Below, piece by piece: positions 32,862 to 42,114 of a DNA stretch of 49,928 bases (its first letter is position 1; each line of letters opens with the position of its first letter). Below the pieces are notes generated by a model. The model ran no database searches, had not been told where the DNA came from, and worked only from the letters and a program-made list of their open reading frames with translations. This DNA is from Sphaerisporangium melleum. Its GTDB lineage: Bacteria; Actinomycetota; Actinomycetes; Streptosporangiales; Streptosporangiaceae. Location of the stretch: the NCBI RefSeq assembly GCF_014646695.1, contig NZ_BMNT01000020.1:91500-141427 (forward strand), read 5' to 3'. Both the position numbers and the translations under genes were made by a program.

Positions 32862-33416
32862 AGCTCCTATTTCGGGCGTGCGAACTTCCGAATTAAGGAC
32901 ATCAGCCGGGGCGTGGATGACCGCCCACACCGTGGTCATCTCACCGTCATGGCGCACGCCCCAGCGCTCGGCGAGGAATTCCACGATCCCGAGCCCCCGC
33001 CCACCCAGCGACGAAAGAGCCGGCCGGCCCGCGCGGGGCTCGGTTGCGGCTCCTCCGTCACTCACGGTCACTTCGAGGTGGTCCTCCGCCCACTCCCATC
33101 CGGCCATGATCTGGCCCGATGGAAGCGGGTGCGCGTGACGCAACGCATTGCTCAGCAGCTCGCTCACCACGAGGACGGCGTCCTCGATCGCGTTCGCGAA
33201 CACCCCGTATGCCGTGAGATCGGCGCTGAGACGCCGGCGTGCGACGGCGACGCTGGTCGGCGCATACGGCAACAGCACGACGCCCTCACTTCCCCGTTCT
33301 CCTGCATTTCCCCCTGAGGAAAACACATCCCAGTACGACCGAAATGCCCCGATCGATGGTTCTGGAAACCGTGCGGCGATCATTGCTTGTGCAGAAACGA
33401 CAATAGGTGCGGTCAT
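32844..33416 (-). CDS. RsbW-like ATP-binding regulatory protein
   Basis: This 190-residue protein has a short N-terminal extension, then a GHKL ATPase domain of the anti-sigma type: [28 protein letters not shown] (N box, near 100), VTVSDGG (G1), and [16 protein letters not shown] (G2). No HisKA domain is present. Such proteins in actinomycetes are serine kinases that phosphorylate STAS antagonists or bind sigma factors. It precedes the PAS-GAF kinase gene but points the same way, separated by 14 bp from its stop. Confidence 0.9.
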   Translation of the reverse strand: MTAPIVVSAQAMIAARFPEPSIGAFRSYWDVFSSGGNAGERGSEGVVLLPYAPTSVAVARRRLSADLTAYGVFANAIEDAVLVVSELLSNALRHAHPLPSGQIMAGWEWAEDHLEVTVSDGGAATEPRAGRPALSSLGGRGLGIVEFLAERWGVRHDGEMTTVWAVIHAPADVLNSEVRTPEIGALRECG

Positions 33417-33430
33417 CCGTGACCGCCTCG

Positions 33431-35317
33431 TTACCGCTTCGGTGTGTCGGATCCGATATAGGCTCCGGCCGCGTCCAGGACGAACCGCATGCGGGTGCCA
33501 CCGCCCGGCCGGGAATGCGCGGTGAGCTCGCCCCCCTGGGCGCGGGCCAGGCTGCGGGCGATGTAGAGGCCGAGCCCCACACCGCCGAACCGCCGCCGGT
33601 CACCGCTGTCGGCCTGGACGAACCTCTCGAAGACCCGCTCGCGATCCTCCGGCGCGATGCCCACCCCCTCGTCCTCGACCGCGACCACGACCCGGCCGTC
33701 CTCCCGTCGCGCGTGCACCCTGATCAGGCCGCCGTCCGGCGAGTACTTGAAGGCGTTCTCCAGAAGCTGGCCGAGCAGGATGTCGGTGGCCAGCGCGTCA
33801 CCGTCCACCGGCGGCAGGTCGCCCGGGATGTCCACCTCCACCTGGTGGCGGTCGGACAGCACGGGCAGCCCCAGCGTCGCCGCGCGCAGGCGCTCGCCGA
33901 GGTCGAAACTCTCCAGCCGGATCTTGAACTTCTCCGCGCCGGCCCGTGCCCCGAGCAACAGGTGGTCCATGAGCTGCCCGAGGGCCCGCGACCGCTCGGC
34001 GATGGTGCGCACGGCGGCGCGCCGCTCGGCGTCGGTCAGCTTGTCCCAGCGCGCGTCCAGCGTGCCCGCGAATCCCTGCACCACCGTGATCGGGGTACGC
34101 AGCTCGTGGCTGGTGGTGGCGAGGAACAGGTCCTTGGCCTCCTCCAGTTCCTTGGCCCGGGTGACGTCACGGAAGTCCACCACGACCTCGCCGGTCTCGC
34201 CGATCTCGGCGCTCACCACGTCCAGCCAGCGCCCCGACGGGAGCTGCGTGGTGAGCTTCTCGCCGGGAGCGGGCAGCGGGAACGGCGGCCGCCCGCCGAT
34301 CACCCGCGCCGCGGGAACGCCGGTGAGCTCCTCGGCCGCCGGGTTCCACTGGGTGACCAGCCCGGCCCGGTCCAGCACCGCGATGCCGTCCGCGCTGGCG
34401 TCCACGACGGCGCGCTCGTGCGCCCGCTGCCGCACCACGTCCTGGTAGGCCATCGCGTTGGCCAGGGCGATGCCCGCGTGGCCGGCCAGTAGCTCCAGCA
34501 GCTCCAGCTCGACGTGCCCGGCCGTGTGCTCGGCGAACAGCGCGTACAGCGCCCCGTACGGCCGGCCGCCCACAGCGGCGACGCCGAGGGCGATGGTGTG
34601 CAGGCCCGGCAGCTTCGACCAGATCAGCTCGTCCAGCATCGCGTGGTCGCCGGTCTCCAGCAGCACGGTCTTGCCGGTGCGCAGCAGCTTGCCGACCAGG
34701 CTGGTGCGCAGGTCGGCGGTCGCCCCCTTGAGCCCGCCGGGCAGACCGTGCGTGCTCACCAGCCGCAGCCGCTCGTCCTCGATCAGCACGAAGCCGCCCG
34801 CGTCGGCGCCGGTCAGCTCGGTGAGGCTCGCCGCGATGCGGTCGAGGACCGGCTCCAGCTCCAGCTCGGCGTTGATGCCGGCGACGACATCGGTGAGCCG
34901 CCGCACCAGCATCGTCCTGCGGGCGGCCCGTTCCCGGGCGGCCACGTCCCCCCGCGTGGGGTGGTGGACGGTCACGTACCCGAGCAGCGCGCCCGCCTCC
35001 GACCGCAGCGCGCTGATGTCCACGCCGACCTCCAGCGCCGAACCGTCGCTGTGCAGGCGGCGGGTCCGCAGGGAGACCGGCCCGCCGGTGCGCACCCGTT
35101 CCAGCACGGCGTTGAGCTCGGCCACGAGCTCCTCGGGGACCAGCGGCGCCCGGCGTCCCACCATGTCGGCCGCCCGATGGCCGAACAGGCGCTCCGCGGC
35201 GGGGTTCCACGCCAGTACGGTAAGATCACGATCGAGGACCACGACGGCATTGGGCGAGCTCGCGATGACGGCGCGGGCGAGACCGTCATCGGGGTTGTCT
35301 CCCCAGTCGTCACTCAT
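33431..35317 (-). CDS. PAS-GAF-PAS hybrid sensor histidine kinase
   Basis: The protein has 628 residues from ATG 35317 (MSDDWGDNPDDG). Order: PAS1 (about 15-130; VLDRDLTVLAWNPAAERLFG), GAF (about 150-300; ADAGGFVLIEDERLRLVS), PAS2 (about 310-400), HisKA with ATTSHELRTPITVVQGF, and HATPase with LLENAFKYSPDGG, DEGVGIAPEDRERVF and GVGLGLYIARSLA. There are no membrane helices, so it senses a cytosolic signal, perhaps small molecules or redox. No cognate response regulator is adjacent. The stop lies 14 bp before the end of the RsbW-like gene. Confidence 0.93.
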   Translation of the reverse strand: MSDDWGDNPDDGLARAVIASSPNAVVVLDRDLTVLAWNPAAERLFGHRAADMVGRRAPLVPEELVAELNAVLERVRTGGPVSLRTRRLHSDGSALEVGVDISALRSEAGALLGYVTVHHPTRGDVAARERAARRTMLVRRLTDVVAGINAELELEPVLDRIAASLTELTGADAGGFVLIEDERLRLVSTHGLPGGLKGATADLRTSLVGKLLRTGKTVLLETGDHAMLDELIWSKLPGLHTIALGVAAVGGRPYGALYALFAEHTAGHVELELLELLAGHAGIALANAMAYQDVVRQRAHERAVVDASADGIAVLDRAGLVTQWNPAAEELTGVPAARVIGGRPPFPLPAPGEKLTTQLPSGRWLDVVSAEIGETGEVVVDFRDVTRAKELEEAKDLFLATTSHELRTPITVVQGFAGTLDARWDKLTDAERRAAVRTIAERSRALGQLMDHLLLGARAGAEKFKIRLESFDLGERLRAATLGLPVLSDRHQVEVDIPGDLPPVDGDALATDILLGQLLENAFKYSPDGGLIRVHARREDGRVVVAVEDEGVGIAPEDRERVFERFVQADSGDRRRFGGVGLGLYIARSLARAQGGELTAHSRPGGGTRMRFVLDAAGAYIGSDTPKR

Positions 35318-35476
35318 GCCCCCATCGTGCCTGTTTTCGGCACCGCGTCTCGGCACTTTCGATGTGCGAATCGTCGCATTCGGCCCACCCGCCGGGGACA
35401 TGCCCGCCACGGCCGCCACCACGGCCGATGGCCGGGCTCCCTCCAGTACGCTGCCGATAGGCGAGAGGGGTAGGCC

Positions 35477-36058
35477 ATGACGACAGGGGATCTCGAGGCC
35501 CTGGTGCGGGTGACCGCTCCCGGCTATGTGGGCGAGACCCCACCCGACGTGGCCTTCGGCACGACCGACAGCCCGGTGGGCCCGCTGGCGCTCGCCGTCA
35601 CCGCGCGCGGTGTCGCGGCGTGCAGCTACGAGAACGAGCACGTCGTCTTCGCCCGCGTCTCGCGCGAGATCGGGTCGTTCATCGGCCCCGACCCGCGCCG
35701 GCTCGACCCCGTGCGCCGGGAGCTGGACGCCTACTTCGCCGGGCGGCTGCGGGCGTTCAGCGTCCTGGTGGACCTGCGGCTGGCCACGCCGTTCGCGCGC
35801 ACCGTGCTGCAGATGACGATGGCGATCCCGTACGGCAGCGTCACCACGCACCAGGAGATCGCCGATCGCATCGGCCGGCCGCAGGCGCTGCGCGCCGTCG
35901 GCAACGCTCTGACGGCCAACCCGGTGTGCGTGATCGTCCCGTGCCACCGGGCCGTCGAGGCTCCCGGCCGCCCCGGAGGGTACGCCGGCGGGCCCGCCGC
36001 GAAAGAGCACCTGCTCCGCCTGGAAGAGGCCGAGTACGGGCGCCCCCGGAACGTCTAG
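35477..36058 (+). CDS. ogt: methylated-DNA-[protein]-cysteine S-methyltransferase
   Basis: This 193-residue protein ends with the active-site motif VIVPCHRAV (Cys near 155). It also has the recognition helix TTHQEIADRIGRPQALRAVGNAL with the Arg finger. The N-terminal half is the usual Ada/Ogt mixed fold. It removes alkyl groups from O6-guanine in a suicide reaction. No AlkA or Ada regulatory domain is fused. It is convergent with cytX, overlapping by four bases. Confidence 0.95.
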   Translation: MTTGDLEALVRVTAPGYVGETPPDVAFGTTDSPVGPLALAVTARGVAACSYENEHVVFARVSREIGSFIGPDPRRLDPVRRELDAYFAGRLRAFSVLVDLRLATPFARTVLQMTMAIPYGSVTTHQEIADRIGRPQALRAVGNALTANPVCVIVPCHRAVEAPGRPGGYAGGPAAKEHLLRLEEAEYGRPRNV

Positions 36059-37407
36059 GCGACCGGCGCGTCCGTGGGAGTGACCGCACGGTCGCGGACG
36101 CGGCGGCGCGGCAGGGCGACCAGCAGCGTCACCAGCGCCGACACGATGAACGCCGCCAGCGCGGCGTTCATCCACGGCTGCCGCTCGAAGCCGATCACCT
36201 CGCGCAGCGCCGTCCAGCGCCCGTCCCACCACTCGATCGTGGGCGTCGTGCTGACCAGCCAGTACGCCGCGAACCCGAGCACCCAGGGCACGAGCATGCT
36301 CCAGCGGGACGGCGCGTCCTGCGAGGTGTCCCACCGGGCCGACCCGCCCAGCAGGAAGTAGTCGACGGCGAGCACGGCGAACATCGGGACGAACACCGCG
36401 CCGATCACGCCGAGGAAGGCGCCGTAGCTGTTCACGTCCACCACCAGCGCGATGCCGGTCGTCAGCACGCCGACGCCCACCGAGAAGACCCGCCGGTCCA
36501 CCCGGGGCAGCAGGTTCTGCAGCGACATCGCCGTGGAGTACACGTTGGCGAACGACTGGTCGGCCTCGCGCAGCACCAGGATGCCGAAGAACAACGCCCC
36601 CAGCGGCACCGCGACGAAGGCGTTCCACACCTTGTCGGGATCATTGCCGACCAGGGCCAGCGCGACCACACCGAGCGACAGGCAGGCCACCTGCGCGATC
36701 GTGTACCCGGTGACGACCCCGCCGAAGGCCGCCCGGCCCGACCGGGAGTGCCGCGCGTAGTCGGCCGCCACCGGCACCCACGAGACCGACAGCGCGATCA
36801 CGTAGTCCACGGCCGGCGCGAAGGCGGTCCAGCTCCCGCCGCCGAGCGGCGGCGCCTCGCGCACCAGCGCGACGGCCAGCCACACCATCGCGACCACCAC
36901 GCCGGCCGTCACGAACCGGCGCAGCAGGCGGATCGCCCCGAGCGGCCGGATGGTCAGCGCCACCGTCAGCGCGCCCGCACCGATCACCCACGCCGCGTAC
37001 GGCACCGTCTTGCCGAAGATCGCCTCCGCACCCTTGGCGATCACCCACAGCTCGAACGCCCCCCAGCCGAGCATCTGGACGATGTTCAGCACGGTTGGCA
37101 CGTAGGACAGCCGCGCGCCGAACAGACCACGCAGCAGCACCATGGCCGGCGCGCCCGTACGAGCCCCCGGCACGGCCGCGAGGCCCACCATGACGGTGCC
37201 GATCAGACTGCCGACCACGGCGGCGAGCACCGCGGCACCAAGGCCCAGCGGGGCGTCGCCCAGCGGATTGACGAGGTAGAGAGCCCCGGAGAAGCCGAGG
37301 AGGCTCACCCCGAGGTTGGCCCAGAAGGCACCCTGGTCGAAGGCCCCAAGGGTCTTCGGCGGGGCCTGGTCGAGGGTCAGCGGGGCTTCATCGACGACAG
37401 ACGCCAT
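36055..37407 (-). CDS. cytX: NCS1 permease CytX, putative hydroxymethylpyrimidine transporter
   Basis: This 450-residue protein with 12 helices is of the purine-cytosine permease family. FWANLGVSLLGFSGALYL opens the first helices, PVAADYARHS marks the substrate region, and DQSFANVYSTAMSLQNL follows. A TPP riboswitch lies directly upstream, which marks it as CytX, taking up the thiamin pyrimidine precursor HMP. ATG 37407 is preferred over GTG 37410 because AGGGAG is then 6 nt upstream. Confidence 0.9.
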   Translation of the reverse strand: MASVVDEAPLTLDQAPPKTLGAFDQGAFWANLGVSLLGFSGALYLVNPLGDAPLGLGAAVLAAVVGSLIGTVMVGLAAVPGARTGAPAMVLLRGLFGARLSYVPTVLNIVQMLGWGAFELWVIAKGAEAIFGKTVPYAAWVIGAGALTVALTIRPLGAIRLLRRFVTAGVVVAMVWLAVALVREAPPLGGGSWTAFAPAVDYVIALSVSWVPVAADYARHSRSGRAAFGGVVTGYTIAQVACLSLGVVALALVGNDPDKVWNAFVAVPLGALFFGILVLREADQSFANVYSTAMSLQNLLPRVDRRVFSVGVGVLTTGIALVVDVNSYGAFLGVIGAVFVPMFAVLAVDYFLLGGSARWDTSQDAPSRWSMLVPWVLGFAAYWLVSTTPTIEWWDGRWTALREVIGFERQPWMNAALAAFIVSALVTLLVALPRRRVRDRAVTPTDAPVA

Positions 37408-37410
37408 CAC

Positions 37411-37496
37411 ACGCTCCCTACGCCGGCATTACCCGGACAGGTTCAGGCGGTCGGCAGCGGCCTAGCTACCCTCTCAGCCCGGTACCCCGAGCTCCC
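37411..37496 (-). promoter_or_regulatory. TPP riboswitch (THI element)
   Basis: Read on the minus strand, the conserved core is present: GGGCTGAGAGGG, then CTGAACCTGTCCGGGTAATGCC, then GCGTAGGGAGCG. Helix P1 can pair GCTC (37492-37489) with GAGC (37416-37413). The 3' strand of P1 contains the ribosome site AGGGAG, so TPP binding should block translation of cytX directly. No gene was seen in the rest of 37497-37729. Confidence 0.95.
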
Positions 37497-37729
37497 GCGT
37501 CAGATTTCGCGATTTTCGCGCCCTCATCTTGCCGCACCGGAACGCTTCTGGCCACAGGGCGAACCAGTGACGGTCGTCTCACACCTCTCTTACCGTGTAC
37601 GGCCCGGCGAACCGGACGACGAAGTAGACCGCCGCTCACGTGGCTCTTTGCGGCGGAACAGGTCGCGGTGCTGAGACCACGGTCCTGCGGGGACGCCGGT
37701 GGTCCCGTGAGCTGCTAGGCCGTCGGGGG

Positions 37730-38062
37730 TCAGGCGACGTAGGGGGAGTCGCCGTTCTCGGCGACCATGGGGCGGCCTGCGGCGGCCCAGGACTGCATGC
37801 CGCCGCCGACGTTGACCGCCTCGCGGCCGATGTGGTTGAGCCACGCGGTGGCCTGGGCGGACCTGCCGCCGACCCGGCACACGACGTAGACGGGGACCCC
37901 GGCGGGGAGCTCGTCCACCCGCTGCTGCAGCGTGCCGAGCGGGATGTGGACGGCCGCCGGGGCGTGGCCCGCCTGCCACTCGTCGGGCTCGCGCACGTCG
38001 AGCAGGTAGACATCGTCGGGCACGGCGGCGGCATCGATCTCTGGGACGTTCATGCCGTCCAT
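37730..38062 (-). CDS. single-domain rhodanese
   Basis: The protein has 110 residues. VYLLDVREPDEWQAGHAPAAVHIPLG starts the domain. The active loop VVCRVGGRS carries the catalytic Cys near residue 63, followed by ATAWLNHIGREAVNVGGGMQSW. Such proteins pass sulfane sulfur to acceptors. ATG 38053 is an alternative start. It lies 48 bp downstream of the glycosylase gene on the same strand. Confidence 0.92.
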   Translation of the reverse strand: MDGMNVPEIDAAAVPDDVYLLDVREPDEWQAGHAPAAVHIPLGTLQQRVDELPAGVPVYVVCRVGGRSAQATAWLNHIGREAVNVGGGMQSWAAAGRPMVAENGDSPYVA

Positions 38063-38110
38063 TGTCGCCGCTCCGGCGCCGTTCCCGCGCCGTCCGTGCG
38101 CGCGGAGGGG

Positions 38111-38989
38111 TCACTTGAGCAGGCGGGAGAGCCGGCGGTCGGCGAGCGGCTTGCCGCCGGTCTGGCAGGTCGGGCAGTACTGCAGCGAGGAGTCGGCGAA
38201 CGAGACCTCTCTGATCGTGTCCCCGCAGACCTCGCACTGCTCCCCGGTGCGTCCGTGGACGCGCAGGCCGGACTTCTTCTCGGACTTCAGGTCCTTGGCG
38301 GCAAGACCGCGTGACCGCTCGACGGCCTCGCGCAGGGTGGTGACGATCGCCTCGTGCAGGTCGGCGACCGCCGCGTCGCTCAGCGAGCCGGCGATCTTGA
38401 ACGGGGACATCTTGGCGGCGTGCAGCACCTCGTCGGAGTAGGCGTTGCCGATGCCGGCGATGACCTTCTGGTCGCGCAGCAGGCCCTTGATCTGGGTACG
38501 GCTGCCGGTCACGATGCCCCTGAGCACCTCGGGGGTGAACTCCGCCGACAGCGGATCGGGCCCCAGGCTCGCGATGCCCGGCACCTCGGCCGGGTCGGCG
38601 ACGACGTAGACCGCCAGGCGCTTCTGGGTGCCGGCCTCGGTGAGCTCGAACCCCGGCGCCCGGCCGTCGTCGCCGGGCGCGAACCGGAGGCGAACGGCCA
38701 GCGGCCCCTTGCCGGGACGCACCGGCCGGGCGCCCGACAGGTCGTCCCGCCAGCGCAGCCAGCCACCGCGCGCCAGGTGGGTGACGAAGTGCAGCCCGTC
38801 GCAGTCGAGGTCCAGGAACTTGCCGTGCCGGGCCACCCCGGTGACCGACAGGCCGCCGAGCGCGGTGACCGGCGGCCGCACGGTCTTCAGCGCCTGGAAG
38901 GCCACCACGTCCACGCCGGCGACCACCTGGCCGACGGCGTGCTCGCGCAGGAACTCGGCGAGCGACTCCACCTCGGGAAGCTCGGGCAT
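38111..38989 (-). CDS. Fpg/Nei family DNA glycosylase
   Basis: The protein has 292 residues from ATG 38989, giving MPELPEVESL, so Pro2 and Glu3 are in place as catalytic residues after Met removal. The helix-two-turn-helix is seen in IKGLLRDQKVIAGIGNAYSDEVLHAAKMSP. The C-terminal zinc finger has CEVCGDT and CPTCQTGG. It excises oxidised bases and cuts at the abasic site. Substrate preference (8-oxoG versus pyrimidines) cannot be decided here. It is in line with the upstream LCP gene (69-bp gap). Confidence 0.93.
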   Translation of the reverse strand: MPELPEVESLAEFLREHAVGQVVAGVDVVAFQALKTVRPPVTALGGLSVTGVARHGKFLDLDCDGLHFVTHLARGGWLRWRDDLSGARPVRPGKGPLAVRLRFAPGDDGRAPGFELTEAGTQKRLAVYVVADPAEVPGIASLGPDPLSAEFTPEVLRGIVTGSRTQIKGLLRDQKVIAGIGNAYSDEVLHAAKMSPFKIAGSLSDAAVADLHEAIVTTLREAVERSRGLAAKDLKSEKKSGLRVHGRTGEQCEVCGDTIREVSFADSSLQYCPTCQTGGKPLADRRLSRLLK

Positions 38990-39058
38990 GCCCTCACAGT
39001 GCCCCATCGCCGCCGCGCCAACCAAATGGCCGGAACGGCGGCGACGGAGCACCGGAAA

Positions 39059-40468
39059 CTACTTGGTGAGGACGTCCTTGGGGACCGGCTTGTCCTCGGC
39101 CAGGGAGGTGAACAGCCGCAGCGCCTTCTGGGTGTCCCACTTCACGACGGCGGCGCCGTTGATCGTCGGCAGCGACCCCACGGGGACGGCCGTGGTGATC
39201 GGGTCTCCGCCCATCGCCAGCCCGAGCGACAGCAGGTCGTACACTCCCGTCCCGTCGTCCACCGCGACCGCGTCGGTGGCGCTCGCGGCGAGCGGGAGGG
39301 AGCTGAAGGGGTTGAGCAGAACGGCCGGGCTCGCGGCCTTCTTGACCACGGCCGAGAAGAACTGGCGCTGACGCTGGGTGCGGTCGAAGTCGGGCAGCGC
39401 GCCGGTCGCGCGGGTGCGGACGTAACCGAGGGCGGTGCCGCCGTCCATGTCCTGGCAGCCCTTCTTCAGGTCGATGCCGGCCTTGGGGTCCTTGATGTTC
39501 TGCTTGACACAGATGTTCACCCCGCCGACGGCGTCCACGATGCCGACGAAACCGCCGAATCCGACCTCCATGTAGTGGTCGAGGCGGATGCCGGTGACCT
39601 TCTCCACGGTCTTGGCGAGCAGCTTGGGCCCGCCGAAGGCGTAGGCGGCGTTCAATTTGTCGCTGCCGTGCCCGTCGATGGGCACGTAGGAGTCGCGGGG
39701 AAGGCTGACCAGGGTCGGCCGGCCGTCGCCGCTCGGCACGTGCAGGAGCATCATCGTGTCGGTGCGCTTGCCGACGGCCCGGCCGGTGGCGAGCTTCTTG
39801 CGCTGGGCACGGGTCAGGCCGGCGCGGCTGTCGGAGCCGACCAGCAGCCAGTCCTCACCCGGCGTGGCCGCCGGGCGGCCGTCGTAGTCGGTCAGCGCCT
39901 CGACCGTCTTGATGCGGGAGTCGACCCACAGGTACCCGCCGACGCCGAGCACGATCAGCAGCACCAGCAGCCCGGCCAGAATGCGGGCGATCAGCCGTCC
40001 GGTGCGCCGGGGACGCCGCGGCGCCTGCGGCCCGCCGTCGCCGCCAGAGCCCCGCGAACCGCCGGAGCCTCCCGAGCCCGCACCCCCCGAGAGGGGGCGG
40101 ACCGGCGCGTTCCCCGAGCGCGGCTTGCCGTACACCCGGCCGCGACCACGGCCGGCGTCATCGGTGGACGCCGGGGCCGCGGAGGCCGCGCCGAAGGAGC
40201 CGAGCACGGTCGCCTCGTCGTCCACTCCGCCGGAGCCGCCGTCGCCGCTCCCGCCCCGCGGCCCCCCGGGGAAGCGGTGCGCGGGCGAACCCGCGGAGTA
40301 CGCGCCGCCCGCCGGGTCCGCGCCCCGCGCGCCGTAGGCGCCTCCCGCGGCCGGCGGCCCGGCGTACCCGCCTTCGGCGCCTGCCGCCGCAGGGCGCCGG
40401 AGCGCCCTGGTCGGTCCCTCCCGGGTCTCATCGGATCCCCCCGACCCGTTTCCCGGCCGATCTCCCAC
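39059..40468 (-). CDS. LytR-CpsA-Psr (LCP) family ligase
   Basis: The protein has 469 residues from GTG 40468. A Gly/Pro/Arg-rich cytosolic N-terminus (1-155) is followed by one membrane helix (LIARILAGLLVLLIVLGVGG, about 155-175). The LCP domain shows LLVGSDSRAGL, the core VSLPRDSYVPI, and RTDTMMLLHV. Terminal Arg-rich motifs (YVRTRATGALPDFDRTQRQ) match phosphotransferases that attach arabinogalactan, teichoic acid or other glycopolymers to peptidoglycan. It faces outward across the membrane and is divergent from the CNNM genes. Confidence 0.93.
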   Translation of the reverse strand: MGDRPGNGSGGSDETREGPTRALRRPAAAGAEGGYAGPPAAGGAYGARGADPAGGAYSAGSPAHRFPGGPRGGSGDGGSGGVDDEATVLGSFGAASAAPASTDDAGRGRGRVYGKPRSGNAPVRPLSGGAGSGGSGGSRGSGGDGGPQAPRRPRRTGRLIARILAGLLVLLIVLGVGGYLWVDSRIKTVEALTDYDGRPAATPGEDWLLVGSDSRAGLTRAQRKKLATGRAVGKRTDTMMLLHVPSGDGRPTLVSLPRDSYVPIDGHGSDKLNAAYAFGGPKLLAKTVEKVTGIRLDHYMEVGFGGFVGIVDAVGGVNICVKQNIKDPKAGIDLKKGCQDMDGGTALGYVRTRATGALPDFDRTQRQRQFFSAVVKKAASPAVLLNPFSSLPLAASATDAVAVDDGTGVYDLLSLGLAMGGDPITTAVPVGSLPTINGAAVVKWDTQKALRLFTSLAEDKPVPKDVLTK

Positions 40469-40740
40469 TTGTCCGTCCCCGTCCTGTGCCGAGAGCCTTC
40501 TGCCTCGAAGTTACGCCGTCCAGGGCAACGCGGAAGCTCCGTCACCAAGGTTTTCTCCGGTAAAAGTACGCAGAGTCACAGTAAGTCACCAATGTTGATC
40601 CCCGGGAAACATTGCCGCAGCCCCGACCGTTAGCGTTATCGACGAACGTCTAACGAAAGGACAGTCGTGTCCGCTCCGGACCCGTGGAGTACCTGCCCGT
40701 GCCACGGCACGGGCCCGATCCATACGGAGACGGCAGACCA

Positions 40741-42114
40741 GTGAGCATGGTTCCAGGTCTGGCCGCCATCCTTCTTCTCACCCTGGCGACCGGCTTCTTC
40801 GTCGCCCAGGAGTTCGCGTTCGTCGCCTCCGACCGCGCGACGCTCCGCCAGCAGGCCGCCGACGGCGACTCCGCCGCCGAGCGGGCCCTGAAGGTCACCG
40901 GCAGACTCTCGTTCATGTTGTCGGGCGCCCAGCTCGGCATCACCATCACCACACTGCTCGTCGGCTTCATCACCGAGCCCGTCCTCACACCGCTGATCCG
41001 CCCCGGCCTGGCAGCCGTGGGCGTGCCGCAGGCCGCCGTCCCGGGCATCGCGGTGACGCTCGGGCTGATCCTCGCCACGATCGTCCAGATGGTCCTCGGC
41101 GAGCTGGTCCCGAAGAACTTCGGCATCGCCCGGCCCGAGCCGGTGGCGAAGTGGTTGTCCCGCCCCACACTCGCGTACATGACCGTGGCGGGCCCCGTCA
41201 TCCGGCTCTTCGACACCGCCGCCGCACGGCTGCTGCGCCTGGCCGGCGTCGAACCGGTGGAGGAGATCGAGCACGGCGCCACTCCAGAAGAGCTGTCGCG
41301 CATCATCGCCGAGTCCGAGGCCGCGGGCGAGCTGTCCGGCAGCCTGTCGGACCTGCTGGAGCGCGCGCTGGAGTTCGGCGACCGCACGGCGGAGGACGTC
41401 ATGGTGCCCCGGCCGCGCGTGGTCTCGCTGCGCGCCGGACGGCCCGCGTCCGACCTGCTGGCGGCCATGCGCTCCTCCGGCCACTCCCGCTACCCCGTCC
41501 TCGGCGCCGACGACGGTGACGTCGTCGGCGTGACCGGCCTGCGTGAACTGCTGCGCGCGGGAGCGGGAGCGAGCGAGGTGCCGGTCGAGCGCATCACCAT
41601 CGCGCCCCTGCTCGTGCCGACCACGCTTCCGCTGCCCGTCCTGCGCGAGCGGATGCGCGTGTCCGGGGCCGAGCTCGCGTGCGTCATCGACGAGTACGGC
41701 GGCCTGGCGGGCATCGTGTCCATGGAGGACCTCGCGGAAGAGCTGGTCGGTGAGCTGATCGACGAGAACGACCCCGCGCCGGCCGCCGCGGTCGCCCTGG
41801 AGGACGGCGCCTGGGACGTGCCCGGCACCCTGCGGCTGGACGAGGTGGAGCGCGCGACGGGTCTGCGCCTGCCCGAGAGCGAGGACTACGACACCGTGGC
41901 CGGCCTGGTCATGGCACGCCTCGGCCGGCTCGCCGAGCCGGGCGACCAGGTCAGCGTGCCCCTGGTGGACGAGCCCGGCCTGCTGGAGGACGACGAGCCC
42001 GACGACCGGGCGGTGCTGGTCACCGTGCTGGACGTCCAGCGCAGGGTCCCCGGCCGGGTGCGGCTGGCTCCGCTGACCGCCGGGGCGCCGGCCATGAGCG
42101 GTGAGAGCCGATGA
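40741..42114 (+). CDS. CNNM/CorC-type membrane protein (hemolysin family), first copy
   Basis: The protein has 457 residues from GTG 40741; ATG 40747 is close by. An N-terminal DUF21 domain has four helices (TGFFVAQEFAFVASDRATL, GELVPKNFGIARPE). Two CBS domains follow (VMVPRPRVVSL and YPVLGADDGDVVGVTG). A C-terminal CorC/HlyC domain has GAWDVPGTLRLDEVERATG. Such proteins export or sense Mg2+/Co2+. The leader contains a hairpin, CCCGTGCC-AC-GGCACGGG (40696-40713). An imperfect inverted repeat around CGTTAG/CTAACG lies further upstream (about 40630-40660). It overlaps the second copy as ATGA. Confidence 0.92.
   Translation: MSMVPGLAAILLLTLATGFFVAQEFAFVASDRATLRQQAADGDSAAERALKVTGRLSFMLSGAQLGITITTLLVGFITEPVLTPLIRPGLAAVGVPQAAVPGIAVTLGLILATIVQMVLGELVPKNFGIARPEPVAKWLSRPTLAYMTVAGPVIRLFDTAAARLLRLAGVEPVEEIEHGATPEELSRIIAESEAAGELSGSLSDLLERALEFGDRTAEDVMVPRPRVVSLRAGRPASDLLAAMRSSGHSRYPVLGADDGDVVGVTGLRELLRAGAGASEVPVERITIAPLLVPTTLPLPVLRERMRVSGAELACVIDEYGGLAGIVSMEDLAEELVGELIDENDPAPAAAVALEDGAWDVPGTLRLDEVERATGLRLPESEDYDTVAGLVMARLGRLAEPGDQVSVPLVDEPGLLEDDEPDDRAVLVTVLDVQRRVPGRVRLAPLTAGAPAMSGESR

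Noticed and set aside
35318-36628. N-terminal extension of the PAS-GAF kinase frame
   Set aside because: The frame runs antisense through ogt and part of cytX. The conserved protein starts at ATG 35317.
40620-40740. Metal riboswitch upstream of the CNNM genes
   Set aside because: Hairpins are present but no recognisable M-box or yybP-ykoY core was seen.
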